The position numbers were made by a program, and so were the translations under genes. A stretch of DNA of 64,000 bases. Source: Paraburkholderia rhynchosiae (lineage in GTDB: Bacteria; Pseudomonadota; Gammaproteobacteria; Burkholderiales; Burkholderiaceae). The notes below the pieces were generated by a model. That model worked only from the letters and a program-made list of their open reading frames with translations, did no database searches and had not been told where the DNA came from. Positions 1-8,787 of the stretch are shown here, in pieces (the first letter of the stretch is position 1; the number at the start of each line of letters is the position of its first letter). The DNA lies in NCBI RefSeq assembly GCF_002879865.1, contig NZ_PNXY01000017.1, positions 1 to 64,000 on the forward strand, in the 5' to 3' direction.

Positions 1-26
1 CCCCCACTCACGCTGCGATCCGCCGC

Positions 27-74
27 CCAAAAAGCAAAACGGCGATGTGGCTTCTTTCGAAGCTCACACCGCCG
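27..74 (-). terminator. rpsU terminator
   Basis: On the minus strand a long hairpin (arms about 40-54 and 59-74, one bulge and one mismatch, loop near 55-58) is followed by TTTTGCTTTTT. It lies 26 bases past the rpsU stop, so rpsU appears to be transcribed alone on this side rather than into dnaG. Confidence 0.75.
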
Positions 75-99
75 TTCTGGCTATGCGGAAAAAGCGTGC

Positions 100-312
100 T
101 TAGTGCAGCTTCTTCGGCAGCATCTGGCTGCGCAGGCGCTTGTGCAGGCGCTTCACAGCAGCAGCCTTCTTGCGCTTACGTGCCGTGGTCGGCTTTTCAT
201 ACGATTGGCGCTCACGCAGTTCAGCGATCAGGCCATTCTTTTCGATCGCGCGACGAAAGCGGCGAATCGCCACTTCGAACGGCTCGTTTTCCTTCAGAAG
301 AATCGTCGTCAT
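100..312 (-). CDS. rpsU: 30S ribosomal protein S21
   Basis: The 70-residue protein is the normal length for bS21, a small basic protein of the 30S head that helps initiation at Shine-Dalgarno-bearing mRNAs. It starts MTTILLKENEPFEVAIRRF, the conserved S21 N-terminus, and ends in a strongly basic tail (RKRKKAAAVKRLHKRLRSQ). The ATG at 312 follows an AGGAAT ribosome site. In E. coli rpsU heads the rpsU-dnaG-rpoD operon; here a terminator follows the stop directly, so at least this copy looks monocistronic. Burkholderia genomes often carry more than one S21 gene, and this window cannot show whether this is the major one. Confidence 0.96.
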   Translation of the reverse strand: MTTILLKENEPFEVAIRRFRRAIEKNGLIAELRERQSYEKPTTARKRKKAAAVKRLHKRLRSQMLPKKLH

Positions 313-672
313 GTAATTCCTAACTCAATCACTTGATACGGGTTAATTGCGTGGCGGGAGACCGCTCACGCGCCGGCCCTCCGGTCGTGTCGATTCATGG
401 CCAGTAACAGGCAAACGCGGGCAGAACCCGGCCAAACCACGAATGAAACGAGAGGCAAAGCGGCCACGGAGGCCGGAAAAGAGAGGTGTGGAGCTCACCG
501 CGGAACGCGGACAGACGTACCGAAAAGCCGCGCCTGCTGCCGTTTCGCCAACCTTTCATCAACAATAAAACATTGACGAAACAGGCAAAGATCTCAATTC
601 ACTCCCGATCATATCAGGAAACTCTCCATGCTACCAGGGGTTTAGGGATTGCGCCAGGCCCTCCGGCGGCGT
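313..672. other. Intergenic leader of rpsU
   Basis: These 360 bases hold no convincing gene. The minus-strand part near 545-600 is AT-richer (TTGCCTG, TTTTATTG) and probably carries the rpsU promoter. I see no strong terminator for the aldo/keto reductase that ends at 673. Confidence 0.4.
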
Positions 673-1614
673 TCAGGCGCTGGCGTCGTCGAGCTCGCGG
701 ATGTCGGCGCTCGTCAGCGTCAAACGAACGGCGGCCACGAGACTCTCGAGCTGCTCGAGCGACGTGGCGCTGGCAATTGGAGCCGTCACGCTCGGCCGCG
801 CGATGAGCCATGCCAGCGCGACGGTCGCCGGCGTGCTCCCGTGCCGCGCCGAAACCCGATCGAGCGCCCCGAGAATCCCCAAGCCGCGCGCGTTCAGATA
901 TTTTTCGACCCGGCTGCCCCGCGTTTTATTGGCGAGATCCTCCCGCGAACGGTACTTTCCGGACAGAAATCCGCTCGCGAGACTCCAGTACACGACGACG
1001 CCGAGCTGATGGGCGAGCGCCACAGGTTCGATGTCGGTCTCATATTCCGCGCGGTCATACAGGTTGTACTCCGGCTGCAGCACCTGATACTCGGGCAAGC
1101 CATGCTGGCGCGACACAGCGAGCGCTTCCTCGACGCGCGCGCCGCTGTAGTTCGACGCGCCGATCATCCGCACTTTGCCCGCTTCGATCAGCCTCTGATA
1201 TGCCCCGAGCGTCTCGGCGAGCGGCGTCTGTGCGTCGTCGTCGTGGGAAAAGTAGACGTCAATGTAATCGGTTTGCAAGCGCCGCAGCGAGTCTTCGACT
1301 GCCGCCTCAATGTTCGCAGCCGACAGCCCCTTGCGCTGCGGATGCTTCGACACCTTCGTGGCGAGCACGATCCTGTCGCGCTTGCCGCTGCGCCGGAACC
1401 ACTTGCCGATGACGGTCTCCGACTCGCCGCCCTGATTGCCGGACGCCCAGGCGGAATAGACGTCGGCGGTATCGATAAAGTCGAGACCGGCGTCGACGAA
1501 GGCATCGAGAATCGAAAATGAAGTGGCTTCATCGACGGTCCAGCCGAATACATTGCCGCCGAACATAAGCGGTGCGACCTGCAATTGCGAGCGTCCAATA
1601 CGGCGCTTTTGCAT
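673..1614 (-). CDS. Aldo/keto reductase
   Basis: This 313-residue protein is a member of the NADP-dependent aldo/keto reductase superfamily (YdjG/Tas-like group), cytosolic (beta/alpha)8 barrels that reduce aldehydes or ketones. The active-site set is visible: the DTADVY segment (Asp and Tyr, about residues 48-53), the Lys of ATKVSK (about 85) and the His of YFSHDDD (about 121). The C-terminal TPATVALAWLIARPSVTAPIASAT is the usual cofactor-phosphate-binding region. The ATG at 1614 has a GGGAGAAG ribosome site. It stands alone between rpsU and the divergently read flagellin gene, so its substrate cannot be inferred from context. Confidence 0.9.
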   Translation of the reverse strand: MQKRRIGRSQLQVAPLMFGGNVFGWTVDEATSFSILDAFVDAGLDFIDTADVYSAWASGNQGGESETVIGKWFRRSGKRDRIVLATKVSKHPQRKGLSAANIEAAVEDSLRRLQTDYIDVYFSHDDDAQTPLAETLGAYQRLIEAGKVRMIGASNYSGARVEEALAVSRQHGLPEYQVLQPEYNLYDRAEYETDIEPVALAHQLGVVVYWSLASGFLSGKYRSREDLANKTRGSRVEKYLNARGLGILGALDRVSARHGSTPATVALAWLIARPSVTAPIASATSLEQLESLVAAVRLTLTSADIRELDDASA

Positions 1615-1766
1615 GACTTCTCCCGCTTTTCCTCAAGAGAAAAAGAGCATACGCCGCCTTTTCGAATCCCGCAGCGCATGCGCCAGGCAAGGCTGCAAGC
1701 CGTTCAGCGCCGGCGCCCGCGTGGCTCGTCAGGCAAAACAATTGGGTCGCAATGACAGAAAGTCCC

Positions 1767-1793
1767 TCAAGTTTTTTTTAGGAGGGCCGTCAA
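1767..1793 (+). promoter_or_regulatory. Sigma-28 (FliA) promoter of fliC
   Basis: TCAAGTTT at 1767-1774, exactly 11 bases, then GCCGTCAA at 1786-1793. The enterobacterial sigma-28 consensus is TAAAGTTT-N11-GCCGATAA, so 13 of 16 defined bases match with the right spacing. It lies about 90 bases before the fliC start, as expected for a class III flagellar promoter. Confidence 0.85.
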
Positions 1794-1880
1794 CCTTCAC
1801 TGAGGCGGCCAGCAATGAACGAGTGCTTCCGCCGATGCCAACGTGGCGTATTGGGCTCAGGCTTATTTAGGAGATTTTCC

Positions 1881-3026
1881 ATGCTCGGAATCAATAGCAA
1901 TATCAACTCGCTGGTTGCACAGCAAAACCTCAGCGGCTCGCAAAGCGCCCTGTCGCAAGCCATCACCCGCCTGTCGTCGGGCAAGCGCATCAACAGCGCA
2001 GCTGACGACGCAGCCGGTCTGGCAATCTCGACCCGTATGCAAACTCAGATCAACGGTCTGAATCAAGGCGTGTCGAATGCGAATGACGGCGTGTCGATGA
2101 TCCAAACCGCGTCGAGCGCCCTGTCGTCACTGACCTCGAGCCTGCAACGTATCCGTCAATTGGCCGTGCAGGCATCGACTGGTTCCCTGTCGTCGAGCGA
2201 CCAGGCCGCTTTGCAGAAGGAAGTTTCGGCACAGATCTCGGAAGTGAACCGTATCGCGTCGCAAACGACGTACAACGGCACTAACATTCTGGACGGTTCT
2301 GCAGGCAGCATCTCGTTCCAGGTCGGCGCGAACGTCGGTCAGACGATCAGCCTGGATCTCAGCCAGTCGATGTCGGCTGCGAAGATCGGTGGCGGCCTCG
2401 TGCAGACGGGTGCAACGGTCGGCACTATCGCCGTGAGCCTCACCTCGGCGGGCGCTTACACGGCAACCGGCGCGGCCATCACGTCGATCAACGTTCTGTC
2501 GGACGGCAAGGGCGGTTACACCTTCACCGACCAGAACAATCAGGCAATTTCGTCGGCCGCGACAAGCGCGATCTTCAGCGCAGGTACGGCAGCAGGCTCA
2601 GGCACCGCTATCACCACGCTCGCACTGAGCAGTGCCGCACTTCCGACGACTGGCGCAGCGTCCGCAGCAGCCATCGCGTCTGTCAACCAGATCAACGCGA
2701 TCAACAGCCCGCCGGCAGTATCGGGCCTCGACATCAGCACGGTCACCGGCGCAAACCAGGCAATGGTTTCGATCGACAACGCACTGCAGACCGTCAACAC
2801 GCTGCAAGCATCACTCGGTGCGGCGCAAAACCGCTTCACCGCGATCGCGACGTCGCAGCAAGCTGAATCGACCGATCTGTCGTCGGCACAGTCGCAAATC
2901 ACGGACGCCAACTTCGCACAAGAAACGGCGAGCCTGAGCAAGGCGCAAGTGCTGCAACAAGCCGGTATCTCGGTCTTGGCGCAAGCTAACTCCAACCCGC
3001 AGCAAGTTCTGAAGCTCCTGCAATAA
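1881..3026 (+). CDS. fliC: Flagellin
   Basis: The 381-residue protein polymerises into the flagellar filament after export by the flagellar type III system. Its N-terminal D0/D1 domain (MLGINSNINSLVAQQNL, then LSSGKRINSAADDAAGLAI) and C-terminal D0 domain (ending NSNPQQVLKLLQ) are classical. The short, Ala/Ser/Thr-rich variable middle (about residues 180-290) is surface exposed and would carry any glycan. The reading frame opens further upstream, but the ATG at 1881 gives the conserved MLGINSN start and has a TAGGAG ribosome site. A sigma-28 promoter lies just upstream. The downstream fliD, fliT and glycosyltransferase are on the same strand, which suggests flagellin glycosylation. Confidence 0.97.
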   Translation: MLGINSNINSLVAQQNLSGSQSALSQAITRLSSGKRINSAADDAAGLAISTRMQTQINGLNQGVSNANDGVSMIQTASSALSSLTSSLQRIRQLAVQASTGSLSSSDQAALQKEVSAQISEVNRIASQTTYNGTNILDGSAGSISFQVGANVGQTISLDLSQSMSAAKIGGGLVQTGATVGTIAVSLTSAGAYTATGAAITSINVLSDGKGGYTFTDQNNQAISSAATSAIFSAGTAAGSGTAITTLALSSAALPTTGAASAAAIASVNQINAINSPPAVSGLDISTVTGANQAMVSIDNALQTVNTLQASLGAAQNRFTAIATSQQAESTDLSSAQSQITDANFAQETASLSKAQVLQQAGISVLAQANSNPQQVLKLLQ

Positions 3027-3041
3027 GAGCTCACGCAGTAA

Positions 3042-3106
3042 CGGCTGTGCGCTTCGCGCAAGCAGGCGCACAGCCGCATTTCAAGCAACGGGAGGCATGC
3101 CTCCCG
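3042..3106 (+). repeat. Two inverted repeats after fliC
   Basis: An 11-base stem (3042-3052 with 3066-3076) is followed by a perfect 18-base palindrome (3089-3106). Neither is followed by a T run, so they are more likely mRNA stabilisers or partial attenuators between fliC and fliD than full intrinsic terminators. Confidence 0.6.
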
Positions 3107-3182
3107 CTGTGCATTTGCCTCATCCGGTGATGTAGCATCGCGCAATACCTAATACAGAATCCCAGACGCCTGGAGCCTCCGC

Positions 3183-4688
3183 ATGTCCACGATCTCAACC
3201 ACGTCTTCCACTGCGAGCGCGAATGCCGCGCTTCAGTCAGCCGCTCAGTCGATTATCAGCGGCTCGACGGGCAACTCGTCGATGGATGTGTCGACGCTCG
3301 TCTCGGCGCTGGTGAACGCGAAGACGGCAGGACAAACCGCGGCCCTTGCGGCACAACAAACCAAAGACAGCACCACGCTGTCCGCCTACGGCGCATTGAG
3401 CTCCGCGCTCAGCGCTTTGCAGTCGGGCATTGCGGGCCTCGCTAACGGCACCACGCTGTCCACCTTCGCCGCGACTGCCAGCGGCAAGGGCTTGACCGCG
3501 ACAGCAGGCGCGGGTGCCGTCGCTGGCAGCTATTCGGTCAACGTCACGCAGATTGCCGGTTCCCAGGCTTTGTCTTCTGCTGCGTTCGGTGCCAGCACCA
3601 AACTCGGCACTGGCACGCTCACGATATCGCTCGGCGGCACGCCAATGAGCGTCAATCTCGACGACACCAACAACACGCTGGCCGGCATCGCGTCGGCCAT
3701 CAATTCGAACGGCAGCAACCCTGGCGTCACGGCCACCGTCGTAACCGGCACGGACGGCGCTCACCTGGTGCTGCGCTCGTCGAACACCGGGGCGGCCAAC
3801 GTCATCGATGTTTCCACCAGCAACATCACGACCGATAACGGTCTATCCAGCCTGGGTGTGACATCGACCGCAAGCACGACCGGCGGCGTTTCGACAATCG
3901 TCTCGTCAGATACGAGCAACGCCTGGACGCAAAGCGGCGTGGCACAAGACGCGTCGTTCTCGGTCGGCGGCATTGCGGCGACAAGTGCGAGCAACACTGT
4001 GACGACAGCGATTGCCGGTGTCACGATGAACCTGACGGCCGACTCCGTCGGCACAACGCAAACGCTGACGGTCTCACAGGACACGACAGCGCAAAACACC
4101 GCCATCACCAATTTCGTCAGCCTGTACAACACCGTTGTGACGACGATGGCCTCGCTGAGCTCGTTTACCGCCGGCTCCAGTTCGCAAGGCCCACTGCTGG
4201 GCGATTCGACACTTCAGACAATCAGGAATCAACTGGCAACGATTGTCGGCGGCTCGGTCGGCTCCGGCAGCACCGGCAGCACCTTGGCCGCGATCGGTAT
4301 CAAGCTGAAGGACGACCCGGCGGACGGCACGATGGTCGTCGACAACAACGCGCTGAACGCGGCGCTTCAAAGCAGTCCGGCCACCGTCGCATCGCTGTTT
4401 AATTCGACCAACGGTATCGCTCAGCAGTTGAACACCGCCATCACGAGCTTCACGCAGACCGGCGGCATTATCGACACGCGCAACACCGCATTGAATGCCG
4501 ACCTGAAGAGCATTACAACCCAGCAGACTTCGCTTGCCGACTACACGACGCAATTGACGAACCAATATCAGGCGCAGTTCACCGCACTGAATACCCTGAT
4601 GGCGACGATGAACAACAACTCGCAATATCTGACGGCCCTATTCGGCGGCACCAACAGCGCGGGCGCGCTGGCCACCAACAAGAGCTAG
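3183..4688 (+). CDS. fliD: Flagellar hook-associated protein 2 (filament cap)
   Basis: The 501-residue FliD caps the growing filament and folds flagellin monomers into place. The N-terminal FliD domain (about 25-120, with MDVSTLVSALVNAKTA) and the C-terminal FliD domain (about 240-480, with QNTAITNFVSLYNTVV and LTNQYQAQFTALNTLMA) are both recognisable. They are separated by a Thr/Ser/Gly-rich middle, which is usual for Burkholderia. The protein has no Cys and biased composition, like flagellin. The gene lies 156 bases after fliC and 19 bases before fliT. No sigma-28 consensus of comparable quality was found directly upstream, so it may depend on the fliC promoter or on another sigma factor. 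Confidence 0.95.
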   Translation: MSTISTTSSTASANAALQSAAQSIISGSTGNSSMDVSTLVSALVNAKTAGQTAALAAQQTKDSTTLSAYGALSSALSALQSGIAGLANGTTLSTFAATASGKGLTATAGAGAVAGSYSVNVTQIAGSQALSSAAFGASTKLGTGTLTISLGGTPMSVNLDDTNNTLAGIASAINSNGSNPGVTATVVTGTDGAHLVLRSSNTGAANVIDVSTSNITTDNGLSSLGVTSTASTTGGVSTIVSSDTSNAWTQSGVAQDASFSVGGIAATSASNTVTTAIAGVTMNLTADSVGTTQTLTVSQDTTAQNTAITNFVSLYNTVVTTMASLSSFTAGSSSQGPLLGDSTLQTIRNQLATIVGGSVGSGSTGSTLAAIGIKLKDDPADGTMVVDNNALNAALQSSPATVASLFNSTNGIAQQLNTAITSFTQTGGIIDTRNTALNADLKSITTQQTSLADYTTQLTNQYQAQFTALNTLMATMNNNSQYLTALFGGTNSAGALATNKS

Positions 4689-4707
4689 GTAAAAGGAGCC
4701 GCCCAAT

Positions 4708-5007
4708 ATGAACCAGACGGAATTGGTCGAACAGTTGCTCGCCATGACAGAGGCAATCAAGCAAGCAGCCTCGCTCGCCGACTGGCCGCAAGCGGCTCGT
4801 CTGACCGAGGAACGCGTGCCGCTGCTGATGTCGCTCAGTGCGGACCAGCAACCGGGCGCGCTCGACATGATTCGCCGGATTCAGGCAATCGACGCCGGGC
4901 TGATTGCCGATGCACATACCTTCCGCACCGAGCTCGAGTCGGAGTACAACGCCGCGATGACTCGTACGAAGGCTGCCGGCGCCTATCAGCAAGTCGCCCG
5001 CTTATAG
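4708..5007 (+). CDS. fliT: Flagellar protein FliT-like export chaperone
   Basis: This small (99-residue), mostly alpha-helical, acidic protein follows fliD with a good AAAGGAG ribosome site. FliT binds FliD before export and, in enterics, also inhibits FlhDC. Primary-sequence similarity among FliT proteins is low, so the call rests on size, helical character (MNQTELVEQLLAMTEAIKQAA then WPQAARLTEERVPLLMSL) and the invariant position after fliD. A clear intrinsic terminator follows about 90 bases downstream, so fliD-fliT is probably one unit. Confidence 0.8.
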   Translation: MNQTELVEQLLAMTEAIKQAASLADWPQAARLTEERVPLLMSLSADQQPGALDMIRRIQAIDAGLIADAHTFRTELESEYNAAMTRTKAAGAYQQVARL

Positions 5008-5095
5008 AGGCGCGCGCGCGAGCCGCCCGACCCGTCGGCCGCTTGACCGAACAATAAGAACTACGTGCCAGATGCAATGGCACACTCGTTCTCTC

Positions 5096-5119
5096 AGCCC
5101 GCCTTGCGCGGGCTTTTTT
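5096..5119 (+). terminator. fliD-fliT terminator
   Basis: AGCCCGC (5096-5102), a 5-base loop, GCGGGCT (5108-5114) and then six T residues in total. It separates the flagellar structural genes from the glycosyltransferase operon. Confidence 0.9.
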
Positions 5120-5246
5120 CTTGCCGCCCGGTCCTCGGCTCCTGCGCCATACGCTAAACAGGCGGGCTTTTCACCGTCATCTCCGCGCATCGGAAACCCC
5201 TGCCCGGTCGCACAATTTCTTCCATAGACCATTCCGCGTTGAGACC

Positions 5247-7640
5247 ATGACTTTCCTGTACGAACAGCCGACCGTTGAATTTTCGACGCCCGAGCAGCAA
5301 CTCGAGCAGGACATTGCCCTCGTGTTGCAAACCGCACTGGCTCATCATCACAAGGGGGAATTCAGCGACGCGGAAGCGCTTTATCAAGCGATCCTGGAGG
5401 CGAAGCCGCAGCACGCGGACGTTCTCTACAACCTCGGCGTGCTGCTGGGTCAGACAGGCCGTTCGAAAGACGCATTGGCCCACTTCGAATTGATTCTCGG
5501 CCTGCAGCCGAATAACGGCCAGTACTGGGCGGCGTACATCAGCGCGCTCATCGACGCGGGTGAGACCGCCGCCGCCTGGCTCGCGCTGGAAATGGGCCAG
5601 AAGCAAGGGCTGAGAGGTCCGGCGGTGGACGGGCTGATTGTTCGGATGTCGAACCCGGGCAGGGTCATCGCGACGCGTCCCATCTCGCCAGAACCCGAAC
5701 AGGCGAAGAACGGCGCGAACGCCGGAACAGACGCTGACACGGTGAACGCAGCGTCAGAGCAGGGAAAGTCCACCATTGCAGCGGGGCGGCGGATAAGCCA
5801 GCAGGAAACCAGCCGATTCACCTCGCTGTATAACAAAGGACAAATCGCCGAGGCCGTCAAGCTCGCAAGCACCTTTACCCAGCGCTTCCCTCTCGACGGT
5901 AACGCCTGGCGTTGGTTAGGAATCGCGCTGCACCGTCTTGGCAAGTACGACGAGGCGCTGGTCCCGTTGCGCAAGGTTGCTGAACTGCTGCCCGACGAAC
6001 TGGAAAGCCGCACGGTCCTCGCTGACATACTTCGTTTGAAGGGACTTCCTAAGGACGCTGAAGAGGTCTGTCGCGCGATCCTTGCAATCAACGTTGACCA
6101 TGCCGAAGCACATCGAATCATCGGTATGTCGCTGCTGCAACAGGGGCGTGTGGCCGAGGGCCTGGCCGCCTCGCGGCGCGCAATCGAATTGGCGCCGGAT
6201 AATTCCAGCATGCTCAACACGCTCGGTGTGCTACTGCTCGATCTCGGCCTGGTGACAGAGGCTGAGCAAAGTTTTCGGGTTGCGCTGGAGAAGGACCCGA
6301 AAGATGCCATCGCGGCCAACAACTTTCTATTCGCGTTGACTCATGATCCTGAAGTCGATCACGAGACGCTTTTCGCGGAACACCGCAACTTCGCCAAACA
6401 GCACGAAACACCATTGCGCCCGCAATGGCCGCGCCATGCCAACAAGAAAACGCCGGACCGAAAGCTGAAGATCGGCCTGGTCTCAGGCGACCTGTTCCGG
6501 CACGCCGTCGCATCCTATTTGCTGCCCATCATGGAGCTTCTGGCGAAAGACCCGAGCGTGTCGCTTCATGTGTACAACAATCACATTGCTGAAGACGACT
6601 ACACTCACTTGCTTCGAAACTGCGCCGATGAATGGCACCAGATCACTGGCATGCCGGACGCCCGGTTGGCCAACAAGATTCGCGACGAGCGCATCGACAT
6701 TCTGATCGACCTGTCCGGCCACACTGGCCGCAATCGGCTCCTTACGTTCGTGCGCAAGCCCGCGCCAATCCAGGTGAGCTGGCTGGGCTATCCCGCCACG
6801 ACCGGCCTTAGCTCGATGGACTATTACCTTGCGGACAGGTTCGGCGTGCCGTTCGGTGCTGCCGAGCGCCTGTTCTCGGAAAAGATTGTCCACTTGCCGG
6901 CGAACGCCACGTTCCTGCCGGAAAAGAGCGCACCACCGGTCAATATCCTGCCGGCCATGCACAACGGCTATGTGACTTTCGGCAGCTTCAACCGGTTGAA
7001 CAAATTGCGCGCTGACGTGATCGCGCTCTGGGCCCAGTTGCTTCACGCCCAACCGACGTCGCGCATGTTGCTGGGCGCCATTACAACCGACGAAGATGAA
7101 CAGCTTCTGATCAAATGGTTTGCCAATGCAGGCATCGGTCCTGAGCGTCTCATGTTCCGCCGCCGCTCGAGTATTCCGGTCTACCTGCAACAGCACTTTC
7201 ACGTTGACATCTGCCTCGACACCTTCCCTTACACGGGTTCGACCACGGTGCTGAACTCGCTGTGGATGGGCGTGCCGACGTTGACCATTGCGGGAGACAC
7301 ATTGCCCAGCCGCGCCGGCACCACGTGGATGTCGCACGTCGGGCTAGAACAGTTTCTTGCCGCGGATAAAGAAGATTTCGTCAGGAGGGGCGTTGCATTA
7401 TCTTCGGACCTCCCCGCACTCGCCGCGCTTAGAACTGGCTTGAGAGAGCGCTGCAACGCGTCGGCTGCATTCCGGCCAGAGGTGGTCGCCTCGGGACTCT
7501 CGCAGGCGTTGCGAATTATGTGGAAACGGTGGTGTGAAGGCCTGCCGGCCGTCGCTTTCCAGGTGTCCACGGAAGAGGCTATTGCCGCCACCGCCACGGT
7601 CGGCGTGAACGCGCCGTGCGAAACAGGGGAAAACAAGTGA
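5247..7640 (+). CDS. TPR-containing O-linked glycosyltransferase (SPINDLY/OGT family)
   Basis: The 797-residue protein combines two blocks of TPR repeats (about residues 25-110 and 190-370, e.g. YNLGVLLGQTGRSKDALAHFE, NTLGVLLLDLGLVTEAEQSFRVAL) with a C-terminal GT41 O-GlcNAc-transferase-like domain (about 410-760). The OGT signature is present: LSGHTGRNRLL, then APIQVSWLGYPATTG and MDYYLAD, and later DTFPYTGSTTVLNSLWMGVPTLT. The frame is open to 5121, but the ATG at 5247 is chosen because the preceding part is not protein-like. The family adds sugars to Ser/Thr of proteins. In Burkholderia cenocepacia a homologue next to fliC-fliD glycosylates flagellin, and the same job is inferred here. The stop overlaps the GTG start of the aminotransferase. 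Confidence 0.88.
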   Translation: MTFLYEQPTVEFSTPEQQLEQDIALVLQTALAHHHKGEFSDAEALYQAILEAKPQHADVLYNLGVLLGQTGRSKDALAHFELILGLQPNNGQYWAAYISALIDAGETAAAWLALEMGQKQGLRGPAVDGLIVRMSNPGRVIATRPISPEPEQAKNGANAGTDADTVNAASEQGKSTIAAGRRISQQETSRFTSLYNKGQIAEAVKLASTFTQRFPLDGNAWRWLGIALHRLGKYDEALVPLRKVAELLPDELESRTVLADILRLKGLPKDAEEVCRAILAINVDHAEAHRIIGMSLLQQGRVAEGLAASRRAIELAPDNSSMLNTLGVLLLDLGLVTEAEQSFRVALEKDPKDAIAANNFLFALTHDPEVDHETLFAEHRNFAKQHETPLRPQWPRHANKKTPDRKLKIGLVSGDLFRHAVASYLLPIMELLAKDPSVSLHVYNNHIAEDDYTHLLRNCADEWHQITGMPDARLANKIRDERIDILIDLSGHTGRNRLLTFVRKPAPIQVSWLGYPATTGLSSMDYYLADRFGVPFGAAERLFSEKIVHLPANATFLPEKSAPPVNILPAMHNGYVTFGSFNRLNKLRADVIALWAQLLHAQPTSRMLLGAITTDEDEQLLIKWFANAGIGPERLMFRRRSSIPVYLQQHFHVDICLDTFPYTGSTTVLNSLWMGVPTLTIAGDTLPSRAGTTWMSHVGLEQFLAADKEDFVRRGVALSSDLPALAALRTGLRERCNASAAFRPEVVASGLSQALRIMWKRWCEGLPAVAFQVSTEEAIAATATVGVNAPCETGENK

Positions 7641-8782
7641 ACGCTGCCTTACCGCACGGCGCCATAGTGCCACGCATCGACGAGCGCATTTACGTCACCC
7701 AGCCACATCTTGCGCCGCTAGAAGAGTTCATTCCCTATCTCCAGCAGATCTGGGACAGCAAGGTGCTGACCAATGGCGGTCCGTTTCATCAACAGTTCGA
7801 AGCGGCGCTGTGCAAATATCTCGGCGTCCGTCATCTCGCGCTGTTCACAAACGGCACGCTTGCACTGCTCACCGCTCTCCAGGCGCTACGCATAACCGGC
7901 GAAGTGATAACAACGCCTTACTCGTTTGTGGCTACCGCTCACTCGCTGGTTTGGAACGGCATCAAGCCTGTCTTCGTAGACGTCGATCCCCAGACGCTCA
8001 ACCTCGATCCAGCCAAAATCGAGGCAGCGATCACCCCGCAAACCACCGCTATCATGCCTGTGCACTGCTATGGGAAGCCGTGCGACGTCGACGCGATTCA
8101 GAAGATCGCGGACAACTATAACCTCAAGGTGATTTACGACGCGGCTCACGCTTTCGGCGTGCAGACGGAAAGCGGCAGTGTGCTGGAGCATGGCGACCTC
8201 GCCGTGCTGAGTTTCCATGCAACGAAGGTCTTCAATACGTTCGAAGGCGGCGCAATCATCTGCCAGGACGCCAAGACAAAACAGCGCATTGATCACCTGA
8301 AGAACTTCGGATTTGTGGACGAGGTGACCGTTGTGGCGTCCGGCATCAACGGCAAGATGAGCGAAATCAACGCTGCTTTCGGCCTGTTGCAACTGCAACA
8401 TATTGACGAGGCACTGGCACGGCGCGCCCAGATCGACGCGATCTATCGCGAACGGCTGCGTGACATACCAGGCATTCGCTGCCTGCCTAAGGCCGGAGAA
8501 AAAGTGGCGAACCACTCATACTTCCCGATTCTCGTCGGCCCGGAATTTCCTCTCAGCCGTGACGCGCTGTATCAGAAGTTTCGCGACCACGATATCTTTG
8601 CGCGCCGCTATTTTTATCCGCTGATTTCGGACTTTCCAATCTATCGCGGCCTGCCTTCCGCGAGCCGCGATAACTTGCCTGCCGCTCATGCCGCGGCACA
8701 ACAGGTACTGTGCTTGCCGATTTTTCCAGCGCTGACAGACGGCATGCTCGACCGCATTATCGGACTCATAGCGGATTGCTGA
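7637..8782 (+). CDS. DegT/DnrJ/EryC1-family sugar aminotransferase
   Basis: The 381-residue PLP enzyme of the sugar-nucleotide aminotransferase family resembles VioA/FdtB, which make dTDP-4-amino or 3-amino-dideoxyhexoses from 4-/3-keto sugars. SFHATKVFNTFEGGAI holds the Schiff-base Lys (K197), VIYDAAHAFG the cofactor-binding Asp, and FTNGTLALLTAL the phosphate-binding turn. The GTG at 7637 is preferred to an upstream ATG: it is preceded by AGGGGAA and overlaps the upstream TGA as GTGA, giving translational coupling. B. cenocepacia flagellin carries a 4-amino-4,6-dideoxyglucose derivative, so a VioA-like role is a reasonable inference. The exact sugar is not proven by sequence. Confidence 0.9.
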   Translation: MNAALPHGAIVPRIDERIYVTQPHLAPLEEFIPYLQQIWDSKVLTNGGPFHQQFEAALCKYLGVRHLALFTNGTLALLTALQALRITGEVITTPYSFVATAHSLVWNGIKPVFVDVDPQTLNLDPAKIEAAITPQTTAIMPVHCYGKPCDVDAIQKIADNYNLKVIYDAAHAFGVQTESGSVLEHGDLAVLSFHATKVFNTFEGGAIICQDAKTKQRIDHLKNFGFVDEVTVVASGINGKMSEINAAFGLLQLQHIDEALARRAQIDAIYRERLRDIPGIRCLPKAGEKVANHSYFPILVGPEFPLSRDALYQKFRDHDIFARRYFYPLISDFPIYRGLPSASRDNLPAAHAAAQQVLCLPIFPALTDGMLDRIIGLIADC

Positions 8783-8787
8783 ACGTC

